Shown: positions 46,747 through 60,489 of the stretch, in pieces
Numbering within the stretch: position 1 is the first letter of the stretch
How the letters are laid out: each line of letters starts with the position of its first letter
NCBI GenBank assembly: GCA_016800925.1
Contig: JABCPU010000039.1
Location: 1-64,000, forward strand
Direction of reading: 5' to 3'
Length of the DNA stretch: 64,000 nt
From: Suillus spraguei
Lineage: Eukaryota; Basidiomycota; Agaricomycetes; Boletales; Suillaceae
Translations under genes and position numbers: made by a program
The notes under the pieces: generated by a model
Database searches by the model: none
What the model saw: the letters and a program-made list of their open reading frames with translations, nothing else
What the model was told of the DNA's origin: nothing

Positions 46747-49700
46747 CTATGCCTCACGGTGGAATCGTCACCCCCGAAAGTCGTCAGTCACACTTTTGTC
46801 ACAGCAGTTCACTGCTGCCGCTTTCAAATTCCGCTCGGCAACGCCTAAAAAAATTGTTACAGGTCAAAAATTATGATTGGTTGGTGTGACGTGGAGTATT
46901 GTAGGGGATGTGGTTGTAATTATAATGGCTGTATGGTGCAGGAAATGCTTCATGAGAATGAGAACTATGTGGTCCATGATGAGGCAAATGAACTTGATGC
47001 TGGTGTGAAGTAAAATGTCCGGAAAATTGCTGAGATGCTGGTATGTTGCTGCGAGTTGGATGTACAGGAGGATTGTAAGGTATTTCATGGCGTGGATCAG
47101 GACTATTTATGTTAGAATCATTAGGATGTTCGCGAGAAGAATAATGAGAGCTATTGGCAGGTAGTGCTGGAATGGGTGGAATTTCAATGGGTGCAGCGCT
47201 GATGGTAGTTGAATTGTCAGTTGCTGATGTGGCGTTTCTCGCGCGCGTTCTGCCATTGCCAAACAGAGCTGAAAATCGTGGGTTGTTGGCCAGATGAGCA
47301 TTAGGTGGGTCGGCAATGTACTCCTTGATTCTCGAAGTGAGAGTTGCAACGGTCCCCTCGCGAGAAAGCCCCAGAGCGCCAGCAATGGCGATAAAATCAT
47401 CCTTGAGTCGATAAGAAGATAAGGCATCAAAGGTTTTCGTTGTGATGTCGTGCTCGATTCGAGTAAGTCGAGCGCTGTCATCAGCCTTTTTCTTGGCTTG
47501 CTTCTCGGCTTCGGCTTTCTCCTTCTCGCGTTGTTCTGCTTCATGTTTATTAAAATCTTCCTCGAGTTCGGGCAGTGTGACGAAGCGCGATCGTAATTTG
47601 ACGGATTTCCTCGTCCGTTTCTTCTTCTGATTGGCCAGCTGTGTGTTTGACTCGGATAATGCTCGCTGCCCAAGCGTACAATGTGCGTTCGCAGATTGGA
47701 GCTGCGCGGTAAGCATTCGGATGATTTCAAGGAGTTTTTTATTGTCGTGATACATCCGCTGAAGTTGGTTCCACAGTGCATCCTTGGATAAAGACATGGC
47801 ATGGCTGTAAGGGGGCAGGAAAGGGACTGGGAGAGGTTCTGATAATGGTGAGGAAGACCGGGTGACATGAGTAGCAGATTCGTTGCTGTGCGTTGTTGAG
47901 GAGGATGCCAGTGGCTGGGGAGAAGATTGTATTGAGACGGGTGCAGCTGCTAGCTCCGGATCATCAGTTGTGGTCATGTCAGCGGTATTTTCTTCATCGG
48001 TCTCCTGTTCGTCTATGTCTATGCTCTCACCATCAGATTCCAGCTCAATGTCACTGCCGTTTCCATCTTCCGAGTCCTCCGAGTCATTGCCGGGGATATA
48101 ATCTTCATCAACATCCATTTCCGTGTCACTTGTGAAGGAAAACGGTGAGGATGGAACTTCGGTAGGATAAGATGGTGGCATGTGGGCTTTGGATGATGAC
48201 GCCATGCTTGGTGCAAAATCTCGCTCCGTGAAAACTGAAGGGTCAAGGGGGTACAATCCAGTCTTTTTGAACGCGTTTTTGATGAGCTCGGGAGTGATGG
48301 CATTCTGGGTGGACATATATTCATGAATGAAATTGTAACGATCGATTTCGATGCCCTCAGCGAGACGTTTATCACAGTGCTTGGACCAGGCACGTTGCAC
48401 AGATGAAAATACGTTCACATCAAGTGGCTGCATTTTATGGGTCACCTTCGAAGGGAATGCATGACAGATGACACCATGCTTATATGCGGCCCTCTTCATC
48501 TTGTCCGTTTCATGTGAGTCATGCCCATCATAGGTAAGAACAATGGGTTTTTCTGGATCAACACGGTGTTTCTCTGCGAAAGGAACAAAGAGTTCTGAGA
48601 ACCACTTTTCGGCAATCTCACGATCTGTCCATCCTGATGGTGATGTCGAGAAGCTGTTTCATTAAGTTCACTAGATAAGACCACAGTAATCAGATGATCA
48701 TGTTCACTCACCCTCCAACTTGATCTTTGAGATCTCGTAGGTCCGGAGGTGGCCCATCAGTAAGAACAAACCAGGGTGGCATTCTAACTCCTGCAGCAGA
48801 AATGCACTCGATAATTGTTACAAGCTCTAGGTTATCACTGTGCGTCCGGTACCGATTCACATCCTCTCTAGCAAAGATGAACTTGCTTCCATCATTCTTC
48901 CTTCCACCCCCCATCTGATTACCCTTTTCATCCATATTCCAATGATGCTCTGGCGGAATGCCCTTATATTTGACCTCGAGCTGCTTCCGCATGTCAAAGA
49001 ACTCCCCAATCGTAGCCTTGTTGAAGTTCTGGCTGCGCTTGGGATCTAGCCCACGTGGTTTTGACATACAAAGAGCAGGGTGCCGGCGTAGAAAGCCATA
49101 GTGCCAGTTGTGTCCTGGATAATGACCAGTGAGATCAAAAACCTGAGCACGTAACTGCTTTGGGTGAAGAGGCTTGGCCATTGATGAATTAAGGTTGCAC
49201 CAGTCGAGAATGGTCTGCTCTTGTGCAGGCGTGAGGATCTGCTGACCTACATGTGCCTCGCGACGTGGTTTATGTTCCCCTGAGTACCGTTCACCCAAAG
49301 TTGTGCGAGGTATCTAGTTTGATAAAATCATGAGAGTTATTAAAACAGTGACTCGGAGAGGGCAAAATACTAGCTTACATTATTGGCCAATGCGGCTTCT
49401 TTGATGGTCTTGTAGACCTTGGTTGTAATCCCCTGGATGGCAGTCTGGATCCGCTGCTCATAAGTGGGATCACGCGACTCTCGTGATTTGCCTTTTGGGC
49501 GAACCATGCCTGAATGTGTCAGCTCACTGAAAAGTCGTCACAGCCAGTCAACAGCCAGTGGTAGTATTTTTTAGAACTCCGCCACGGCAGCGCTCGGCTG
49601 GCTGTCACCAGCGTGACTTTGACGGCTTTCAATGAACTTCACCGTTTCTTAATAAAAATTGATCGTTCAACCTCGCAATGAAAGGTGCATGATAGAAACA

Positions 49701-49797
49701 TCGACTCAAGTTCTGAATTGTGTGTAGAGGTAAGAATTGAGTGAGATATTTAGGTCGTGACGACTTTCGGGGGTGACGATTCCACCGTGAGGCATAG
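46747..49797. mobile_element. Complete pogo/Fot1-type Tc1-mariner transposon
   Basis: 3,051 bp with perfect 40-bp terminal inverted repeats (CTATGCCTCACGGTGGAATC... at 46747-46786, mirrored at 49758-49797), flanked by TA on both sides (46745-46746 and 49798-49799), the standard duplication of this superfamily. One gene inside, on the minus strand, encodes a full-length transposase with no lesion. Perfect TIRs and an open transposase suggest recent insertion and possible autonomy. Confidence 0.93.
46871..49507 (-). CDS. Pogo-type DDE transposase with C-terminal SAP-like domain
   Basis: Three exons (49379-49507, 48712-49313, 46871-48653) join in phase to 837 residues. Order: psq-type helix-turn-helix start (MVRPKGKSRESRDPTYEQRI ... 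KEAALANN), CENP-B-like DNA-binding region (LTPAQEQTILDWCNLNSSMA ... WHYGFLRRHPAL), then the DDE_1 catalytic core with the acidic residues in WNMDEKG, LTYDGHDSH and MQPLDVNVFSSVQRAW. After it come an acidic Ser-rich linker, a long charged helix (RKSVKLRSRFVTLPELEEDF, KEKAEAEKQAKKKADD), a SAP-like fold (LKDDFIAIAGALGLSREGTV) and a His-rich tail. The catalytic triad is complete. Longer than typical Fot1 transposases because of the C-terminal extension. Confidence 0.92.
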
Positions 49798-49862
49798 TAG
49801 TAGTAACTTAAAGGCTGCTGACGAACGGCATCTCGGCACGAACTTTGATTGTAACGACCTCG

Positions 49863-52400
49863 ATGAGCTCACAAACCCAGAGTATTCAATTGTTACTCAA
49901 ATCCTTCCCCCAACGTCCATTCGACCAGAAGTTGTTGCATGAACTTGTAGGAAAAGAGGTCAAGAAGTTTCACGACAGGTCTTCTGCAGACAACGTCAAA
50001 AGTCAATGGGAGTTCCTCCTCAAGAATGAGGTGTTCACCCTAGCGGTACGTGCTCGCTTTCTTGATTTTCGTTCGTGACTAACACTTTTTTCAGGTAACT
50101 GAGGGTAGTGCATTAAAGTGCGATAGCTCTCTATATTATGATGGTCTCCGCGACAGACTCGACTTGGTGCTGACATTTACTGAACACGGTTTGTGGTATC
50201 TGACTGTAGTTTGTATACGGGCTGCTCACTTCATAATAGATGTATGCGAGACAACCTTTCCTTTTACTGTCCTCCAGGATCTTCTCGAGACCCAGACTAT
50301 CACGTCTTGCTCACAAATATTCTCTTGGATCGAGTCAAGTGCTTCTCGACTTACCAAGGATATGGTCCCGCAGAAGGGCAAGGCGCTCATACTACTACGT
50401 ACTCTCAATGATCTTCTGCGCCGCCTTTCAAAAATGGGCTCTACAACGATATTTTGCGGCCGTATATTGACCTTTCTGAGTGGCGTTTTTCCTCTGGGTG
50501 AAAGAAGTGGTGTCAATTTACGAGGGGAGTATGGGCCTATGTGGGAAGGTGTCAAGGACGTTGAGAGAAAGGACGAATATGTGGAGACAGTCAAGGGCCC
50601 TGAAGACAGTCAAAAAATGGATGTAGACGTTGGAAAGAAGGAATCTGTAGATTCCAGAGACAAGGACGGTAGGTCAGGGCTCTGTTGTGATGTTATGTGG
50701 CTCATGTCATTCTCAGGTTTCTACACCACGTTCTGGTCCCTGCAGCTGCCTTTCTCCCGACCCCATTATTTGCCTTCCCCAATACATTCGGAGAATTTAA
50801 GGATGCTGTAGACAAGGTTCTGCCTGTCATCAAGGAGGCGACCACGAAGGAGCGCGCTATGATGGGTAATAGAGGCGCCAGTATTGCCAGTAACAACCTC
50901 AAACGTAAACGAGAACCAGAGTTGGGTGAAGCAAGCAATAATAGCGAATACTTCTTCGCGAAGTTCTTGACGAGTCCAGACCTTCTTAATCTGGAGGTAT
51001 TTATCCGCTTTTTTAAAACATACCAAGTCACTGAAGTTTCGTAGATTGCGGATACTCATTTTCGTCGACAAGTCCTGTTCCAACTCCTCATTCTCCTTCA
51101 CCATCTGTTATCATTCACCAAAGTCACAAAGACTGTGTGGTCCACACCTAGGAATAGATCTCTTCAAATGGACTTCACGCTTGAATCTGCAGATACGCAG
51201 TGGGTCCACGACACCATCATAAAGGTCTCTGCAGAGCTGCGGTCCACCGCTCCAAACGGTCCTACATTTGCCGATACTGTGAATGTTATTCTTGACAGGG
51301 AAAAGAATTGGGTGAAGTGGAAGAATGACCTTTGCGCACCTTTTGATAGGGAACCATGGTCAGCTGAGGTGGGTGGCAAAAAGGTGGGGATGGAAGAGGC
51401 CACGAGGCAAGCTCGGTCGAAGAGAAAGGAGGGCCCTGAGCCGTGGAAGTGGGACCTAGGATCTGAATCACTGACTGAGATATGGGAGATGGGGTACAGG
51501 GATTTGTCTAACCTGCAGAATCCCTTCCAGTTATGGATTTCACATCTATTCACCGACCTCATGCTAATTGACTGGGCAGGCCAGGTGACGTTAAGGATTT
51601 CGTGAAGAAAGTCAAGCAAGAAGATGCTCGCATTGAAATGCGCAGAAAACAGCTTGTGAAGAATGCCGAACGCTTAACTGAAGCGCGCGCCAAGGCAGCT
51701 GCTTTGCAAGAGTCCGCTGCACGGCAAGAGACACCAGCTCCCACATCGATACCAGCGGAACCACCCAAAGTGGAACCACCACCAGCTTCGTTCTCTGCTT
51801 TGTTATTGGCACCCAGTGTCTCCAGCTCGCCCTTGCATCCATCGTTACCCCCAAAACCTTGTTCATCCCCAGTCAAATCATTCTTAGAAGCAGGCGCATC
51901 AAGTCCTGCTCGTCCTCCGATCACACTCGCACCACCGTCAATTATGGCAGCACCCACACCAACTCCGACTCCAGTTGCGGCAGCCTCGGCCTCAGAAACT
52001 TCCTCCATCACTGTTTCACCACCCGCCCCTTCTCTTACTGACGACAAGATAGCTGAATATGAAGAGGTACAGAATGCAATCATTCTTCCATGATCTCACT
52101 GATATGTTTGAACAGAACAAACAACGCTGGTCATGGCTTGCATTGCGTACAGCACGAGATCAGTATCTGCAGCATTTCGGCAAGATTGGTACAGGAGACG
52201 TTGTTTTACTTGCCAATGAGATAGAGGTAGAGAAGGAACGAGATAAGAATCAAAAGATGCAGAAGGCCGAGGAGATGGTATCTACTCTGTCGTCCACGCA
52301 AGGACACGAGGACCGCAAAGCCAGCAAGGCAGGTGATGCCACGGGGGCTGCAGGGATTCCATTGGATGCTGAAGGAGATGTGAAGATGGAAGATCGGTGA
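49863..52400 (+). CDS. HPR1: THO complex subunit 1 (HPR1/THOC1)
   Basis: Nuclear THO/TREX subunit coupling transcription to mRNA export. The ATG at 49863 begins MSSQTQSIQLLLKSFP. Exons include 49863-50045, one from 50095, FPFTVLQDLLETQTITSCSQ, ASRLTKDMVPQKGKALILLR, then GFYTTFWSLQLPFSRP, GEFKDAVDKVLPVIKEATTK, LNLKRKREPELG-like KRKREPELG, QVLFQLLILLHHLLSFTKV, EKNWVKWKNDLCAPFDREPW, WKWDLGSESLTEIWEMGYRD, and a C-terminal part rich in Pro/Ala/Ser. It ends WSWLALRTARDQYLQHFGK ... EGDVKMEDR. A C4 run at 50761-50764 must be C5 for FSRP to continue into LFAFPNTFGEF. Because THO1 is a conserved nuclear gene, I suspect a base-call error. It is divergent to the coiled-coil gene across the pogo insertion. 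Confidence 0.88.
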
Positions 52401-52684
52401 TGTCCAGAAGACAATTCGAAATTTCGGAATTCGCTTCGCAGTACGAATTGGGAGGATGTATGCAGGGGTCGATTGTGCTATTTAATTGTCAAGGACTTTC
52501 TCAACACTCGCTATTTTTTTCCATGTTGTACTTAGTCCATGGTGCACTTAGAAAAGTCTAACCAGTGCTTGCCGAGGCGCAGTGAGACACTCGTGATCGC
52601 GGCGTCCGCCAAACTTCGGGATGAATTCACATTGCAAGTCGGTTGCCAACATTTCGTAAATTCTGCCTTCTTCAACCTTCGACG

Positions 52685-54194
<1,510 letters not shown>

Positions 54195-54296
54195 TTTAGT
54201 AGTACAAGAGTTTATCTACACACTTCTAATCACGGATATATAGAAGATCAAGAACGGACTTGTTAGCATACCTGTCGTTGTAGCTTACCTTGGCAA

Positions 54297-56178
54297 TCAG
54301 CTATTGCATGCGATATTGAAGCGTTGAACATTGTTCAGCACAGACAACCTGATCTGTTCCTTAACCATCCTTTCCCTATATTTCACCGCTTCATCCATAT
54401 CCATGATTCCGTCTACCTCATCTAGCACTTTTTCAACAAGCTCCACTGGAAAAATCCCACGAGTTCCCTTCTCAAGACCTAACCTTGTCCACGCCCGCTG
54501 TTGGGGTGGGACTCTCTGCGTGGACGCCAGCGGTGCGATACCTGGATCAACCAAGTACAGCCCGACAATGCGTTGGTGCCCCTCCTTTGAGGGATCGACC
54601 AATAAGAATGGCGTGATGTGATGTTGATACATATTAGGATATGCGACACATAGTCCTTGGTGAATTGGGACAGCGCCAATATACTGGTGACAAGGTTTTG
54701 TTGTCTGCAAACGCGGAAATGCAGGCAGTGTCTTAACAGCCATGCGAAACTCGATCGAATTGTGGGTAATATTCTCCTAAAAATGGTTCAGGTTTGGATA
54801 ACAAGTCAGGAGGTGTCATACACTTGACGAAATGTAAAGGACACAGGCAATGATGTGTTCATTCTTCATGCCCTCTGCGCGCCATTGAGAGCCCTGAAAG
54901 GCAGGGCCGCCTGGTTTCTACATAAACTTGATTTTAGAGAATGGTAACAGTGCGAGAAGCGAACCATACGATGCAAATCTCGTACACGTCATGTATCACT
55001 TGGAGAGTCTCCCCCTTGAGTTGCACAACATTTCGGCGCTCTTCAATCCCACCTGAGTGACCGGTAATCGGGACATCAGGCCCAACCGACCGGCTCATGA
55101 TCCACTGCCGCTTGTTGCTCTCAGACGCAGACCAATCCACAGAATGGTGCGAGAAATCCGGGGGCTCTGGTTCTTCCCACTCCGCCCACGAAGAAGCCTC
55201 CTGGATTCGCTCTCTGATTTGGTTATCCACATGCAAATCCGTGAGGACGTGTTCGAACATGGAAACACATTTCGAGAGCAACTCCTCGAAATAGCGATAG
55301 AGAGCATAGTAACAAGGGTGGAGATTATTTATATATGAGAGAGCCTTTGCTGTACCGTCCTGAGAGATATGGAAGTCGCAAGGCAAACACGCGAATTTTT
55401 GCGAGAGAAAATCTCTACCAGTTGCGCCTGCAATGTTGGGCAGTAGCTCAGGACGCAGAAACCCTTCCCTAGTTGAGTCGTAAGCAAGCGTGCGACCGTG
55501 AATGAGAGGGTGCAAGTATGGATCTATAATACGGCGTGTTAGTTCGTCTCCCTCGCGACGTGCCAGTTTGTCTGGAAGTGTTTCCAAAAAGCGAGAGAGT
55601 TGACAATTGAGGCTTGCACACGTTGAGCTGTCAAGTATTGCTTGACACTCCCAGATACGCTCAAAGCAAGAAACCTGACTGTTAGCATGTTAGAATGCCT
55701 ATTGATGCCAATAAAAGAGGGCCTACCAATTATTCTTGACGTCGCGAAGGCTTGTATGGCCCTGCAACTCTTCTAGAACATATTCAACCTGCCCCAAGGC
55801 AAGACTCCATGATTAACCCTTCGCAAGATCCAAGCAAGTCTACCAACCTGATCAGGAGTCAGCCAGACTCTCAGGTTGTGGCCTGGTGCTCGCACAGCTA
55901 TAGGTTCCACGAGAGCTTCGGCGGCCCACTGAGCGCGGGTTTCTGGACATTTTAATAAATTTCGCCAGTCCTCTCGACGTCGTATACATCTAGATAGCTC
56001 CGACATAGCCAAGTCTACCACCTGTGTGTGACTGAGGATCCATTGTGTGAAAATGAGTTAAATCCACCCACCGTTCTGGCAGGATCAGTGTCGACTCCCA
56101 CTTTCTGTAGGATCTATGCGTCATTGATAAAAGGGTGAGGCCCGAAAGGCTCACAATCGTACTGAATCCTTCGGCCAT
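54297..56178 (-). CDS. DUF4246 protein, copy 1
   Basis: Fungal DUF4246 protein of unknown biochemical role. ATG at 56178; first intron 56022-56067 joins ILPERW to VVDLAMSELSRCIRRREDW. Later exons read APGHNLRVWLTPDQ, VEYVLEELQGHTSLRDVKNN, LTRRIIDPYLHPLIHGRTL, QKFACLPCDFHISQDGTAKA, LSYINNLHPCYYALYRYFEE, VQLKGETLQVIHDVYEI, KPGGPAFQGSQWRAEGMKNE, HIIACVLYIS, GLCVAYPNMYQHHITPF and HQRIVGLYLVDPGIAP, with the stop at 54297. The HxD-like and R-x-x-N positions suggest an oxygenase-type double-stranded helix to some authors, but I do not assert activity. No frameshift seen. A decayed copy lies at 60.5-62.2 kb in the same orientation. Confidence 0.8.
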
Positions 56179-56184
56179 TCGATG

Positions 56185-56867
56185 ACTGTGGTCGCGACAA
56201 ACTACTACAAGTCTATAACTCCCACTGCACCTAAACCTAGTGTTAATATCGTGAGGTAGAGTTGATGCTGTGGTGCCAAGTCAATTAGTCGGCTTAGGTC
56301 CAGTGACGTAATAACATAAGAACGTACGTGAAAGACCTCGGAAACCTCTTTAGCTCTGAGACAGAACACTGAGCAATTCGTTAAGTAATATTACTAACAA
56401 ATGGATCAATTGTAATCTTTAGGGATCAGATTCTTACATTCTTCAGGTGCAACACGTTGGAGAAGCCATCCAGTTCATCATGAACCTGTCGCACAACTGA
56501 CCTGGGACTGGATGTCCTGTCCTCACTTCGACAATTCGACCCCCGAAGACCAGGGTAAAGTCATGAAGTACAATGGGTTTTCTAAATTTTATAAAAATGG
56601 ATGCTACCGGGTTCTTGTATGGAGCTGACGGAGGTAATTGCATCATATGGTATTACTTAGTTTAAACATTGTCAGGACGTATAGCAGGTCATTTAACTAA
56701 ATACTACAACGAAACTATTCGCCAGTTCTATGTCTCCTTCGAAAATTTACTTTAAAGCACCAAATAAAATAGCTTGGATGAATGCTATCATGCGAAAGTG
56801 GGAATAAATAAAAGCAAATCCCGCTGCTTCAAGCGGAGCACTAGACAACTGTCAGCTCCACCAAGCA
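56185..56867. other. Gene-free stretch
   Basis: No supportable gene. The minus-strand frame at 56443-56646 has no recognisable features. AT-rich, probably promoter of the DUF4246 gene and 3' flank of the next. Confidence 0.45.
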
Positions 56868-58572
56868 TTACACACCACTATCAGTCGATATATGCACGGG
56901 CTCCTGGAAAGCAATAGAGCTCATGCAGGTTGCTGCGTCAGAGTCAGCCACAAGCTTAGTATGGTATTCTCGAACACTGAGAATCAGGCGTGGTCCTAGC
57001 ACAGACATCTGCACGTCCACCGCAATTTGAAGTAACCCACTATAGACCTGGAAATCTAGGGAATATTCATCCTGTAGAAATGATGAACCGTGATCGTATG
57101 CAGAGGTAAGTGAGATTGAAACTATCAATGAACTGGAAGCAAGAAACAACAACAAAGCTAACACGTCCAGTCATTCAGCGGAAAAAAATGAGCGATAATC
57201 ACAACATGAGCTCACCTTGTAAAGTAAAGAAGATGAGTTTTCATCAACACCGTGAAACAGTCCCCGATTATTCCCCCTGTCGAGTCTCGTCGCACTTCAC
57301 GAAACTGTTTTACCGCAATCCAGACAGCGGGATACATCGCAAAGACCTCCCACACAGTTACGAATATCCAAGTAAGGGGAAGCAGAAGTGCGATATCTTT
57401 CGGCTGGACGAATGAGCACTGATGGGTGCCGGAGAGAATGAATTCCTCTAGTATTTATCAGTGAGATGCATATTTTTTGTCACATCAACAATTAAGTGTA
57501 CCTCCTGAAGTATGCATCGTTGCCAATATGACGGCCACTCCGTTGAAAACGGTGGCAGCCAGGAAGGTGACAATAAGAAATATCAGGATCTTTCTGGATC
57601 GCTGATACATGGCATGCAACCGATTGATGATGATGACTTGTAGTCAAGTCAATATCACTGAAGTCTCACAAGTGCCAAGCTCACCCCACAGCATAGTAAA
57701 TATCACAAAAACGATACAAACCCATCCGGCGTACATGATATAGCCTGACAAATCCAGTCAGTAACTAGCCCCAGGTAGCACACACTCCAAACAAACTCAC
57801 ATCTGTGGCAGTACAGTGTAGCAGTCATTAGTGAACCGAGGAGTTAGTAAAGAACTACACCCACCCCTAAAGGGCACCACGGTTGATTGGAGGCAACAGT
57901 AGACATATATACAGAAGACTTACTGTATCTGTCAGCGAGACGGTCGTAACACTGACTGTATACCGTTGGTCAGAAGAAGCGAACACGATGGATGTACTAA
58001 GGAGACAAACTCAGCATGTTCAGGCTGGTTATAAGAGATAGACGATTAGCACAACACAGATTGTTTAGCCTTCCGAACGTACACAGCATATAAGATTCCG
58101 AGGTAGCGTACCTAGGATACTTTCAAGTCAGCACAACGTGGTAATTACGACAAACAAGCTACATACACCGATATACATAATTGTCATTAGGGACCAGCGT
58201 TTCCTCTGAAATTAAGTGTATTATCATGCATGTTCCTCTGACATGAGACTCTACTCACCCAGATCAATTCAACCAATAAACCATTTCTTAGCAATATGGC
58301 TGTTTCGGTTATAACATTGACATACCTCTTGTCCAAATGTAAGTGCTGAAAATACTTGTAAGATATCAGCAGTCCTTTAATACTCTCATACTCACTCCAA
58401 TCATACGTCACTCCAACAAAGGAGGCAACTGCGAGACAACAGCCAAGGTTAGGTTGAGACACGAGCTTCAACGCGCGACCACACTGTACTAGTACGAACC
58501 TGCAAAACGACTGAAAACACGGTATGCATTAATGGCGGGCCACCAAGCGGGATCATTTGAGACTATGGTCAT
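56868..58572 (-). CDS. DUF6533-type multi-pass membrane protein
   Basis: Member of the large Agaricomycete family of seven-helix membrane proteins with unknown ligand. The ATG at 58572 begins MTIVSNDPAWWPAINAYRVF. Then VASFVGVTYDW, TLTFGQE, VELIW, RKRWSLMTIMYIG, several small exons with hydrophobic helices, and a last exon with MLALLLFLASSSLIVSISLT and the family ending GPRLILSVREYHTKLVADSD ... SSIAFQEPVHIS. The acceptor expected before VELIW reads TG instead of AG (complement of 58274-58275), so one intron may not splice normally. Exons are short and many; I did not resolve all. Isolated first-exon scraps of this family lie at 4.7 and 17.9 kb. Confidence 0.7.
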
Positions 58573-58579
58573 ATTGGTA

Positions 58580-59857
58580 GCTAGAGTGGGGACGCGGGTG
58601 AGAGGCCAACTTGCTGGACGTATAGCGATGACATATACTTATACCACCATCCAGTGCTTGGATCACAAAGATAAGATCGAGCATTGACGTCGGAGGTTTT
58701 TCCCGGGCATTTTGATGTGCCGTGGAGTTATTCGTTCATATCGAAAACTCATTTAGCCGCTTTGGTTGGAGCGGCACGAAATAAAGGCGCTCCATGCTAA
58801 CTTCTTTTGTAAGCCTTTAACCTGGCTCGGACGACTTGTGTGGGCATTGCGGGGCAGTGACGAGACCCTGGAATCGCACCGCGCACACTGACCTACGACC
58901 AGCTGCACATGGTGGTGGTTATTACCAACTAGTACAGGTGACCTTGTCAAGCAACCACGCCCTTGTCGTGCAAGAGACTACAATGTTGTCAAAGGTAAGT
59001 TTTCAAGTAGCTGTAACCACCATCATGACTAGATTACGTCGTGATTACGACGTCTAGACTGAGTTTCAGTATGCTATGCGGATGTTCATTTTTGCTGTTG
59101 GTCCATCAGTTATTCGAATGCTCTGTGTCATGCAGCTGTATAGCTCAATAATTTCCAATTGGCCATATACCTTGATAAGATTATGATATTTTCGGCATCT
59201 GGAGCAGGGGGTGATACTATAACAAAACACACACATCAATCTCAATTTGTGGATTGCATTGGAGAAAACGTGACTGCTCCAGAAATTAACAGAATCTCGC
59301 ACTCACTGTAAACTTCGACGATACCATTGACTCTCCCCACCACTTATTCTTGAAGACGCTGGAAGCTGTCCCAATCGTGTATTCCTTTCTCCTCTCAACA
59401 TCTAATCTATGTGCTGAATTTTCAACAACAAAAGTCTTGACAAATTGCTGGGCAATTTTCGTAAGTATCGATTGCAACTAGTATTAATCATACATTCCAC
59501 TCACGAAGCAATGTAGAATCTTATGTTGGTTCAGACCACCTGAAAGAAGTGTCAGAAACCAACCCCGCAAATGTAGTAGTAGTACATGGTTACTTTTTCG
59601 CTCACCGTGATCCTTGTAAAGGAATGTCATGTCTTGGTCGAACGAAAAAGTAATTGATTAGCACTACGCCAGCGGAGTTACCTTATTAGGTAACTCTGCT
59701 AAACCCACCAACTACAACCCCCCATGACCCAATCCATTTCCGTCGCCGTCACCATCCCACCTCTATATCAGCCGGAAGAGAAGCTTAAGTGTTGACGAGC
59801 CCTCTTCGTTACCTGCTCATGTTGAGAAACAGGGATTAAGCGCGAGCAATCGCCTCA
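58580..59857. other. Gene-free stretch
   Basis: Open frames at 59066-59302 and 59286-59477 (minus) show no motif. No RNA gene or clear repeat recognised. Confidence 0.45.
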
Positions 59858-60480
59858 ATGGTGGAGGCGGAATTGGAAAGAGAGCGGGCAGAGTTAAGCT
59901 CACTTCTGGAGAAAACAGACCTGTGTCCTCTCTACTCACCCGCAGCACGCATACACCAGGACCTCCAACCATGGAATAGCTTTGTTCGAGGACTGTCAAA
60001 GCATTTGCCGTTGCTGGGTTGTTCGACAGGGAACGAGAGGAAGCTGGTACAAGGTTTGAACGAGAGAGGGCAGAGTCTTTCAGTATCAATCGATTTGAGC
60101 AGGATCATCGAGAAGGCGCAAATTCAGTGTTAAGTCGGTTTAACCGTGGCCGTGAGGGTGCTACTTCCGTTATGAGCCGGTTGGACCGTGATCGTGAAGC
60201 GTCCCTTGGCCAATATGATGAGATCGCGACTATTCGACTATCAACCGTTATGCTGCCTTGAGAGACCATGCCCCATCGCGTGCAACATTTTCGGGGGCTG
60301 CGAGCACGTCTTTGTTTGGCACGCAGAGCGCGGGAACGGCAGGAAATGCCGGTACAGGACGGAGCCCAAGGCTGACGTTCTCAAGTGCTGCGAGGACTGC
60401 ATTCTCGGGAAGCACTGCACCTATGAGCGCAAGTGGTGTGGGATTGGAGATTAGTGCTGGCGCTGGGAATCCAATGGGAG
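59858..60480 (+). pseudogene. Arg/Glu-rich repeat protein remnant
   Basis: Frames switch through a degenerate repeat of the form FDREREEAGTRFERERAES, NRFEQDHREGANSV, SRFNRGREGATSV, SRLDRDREASLGQ, followed in another frame by Ser/Ala/Gly-rich ATFSGAASTSLFGTQSAG. It looks like the tail of a charged coiled-coil protein that has lost its frame. No domain identifies it. It abuts the decayed DUF4246 copy. Confidence 0.4.
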
Positions 60481-60489
60481 CCAATCTGA

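Noticed and set aside
47107..47868. 253-residue minus-strand ORF
   Set aside because: Overlaps the transposase in another frame on the same strand; the transposase frame carries the domains.
51559..52083. 174-residue Gly/Ala-rich minus-strand ORF
   Set aside because: Antisense of the Pro/Ala/Ser-rich HPR1 tail; composition mirrors the sense repeat.
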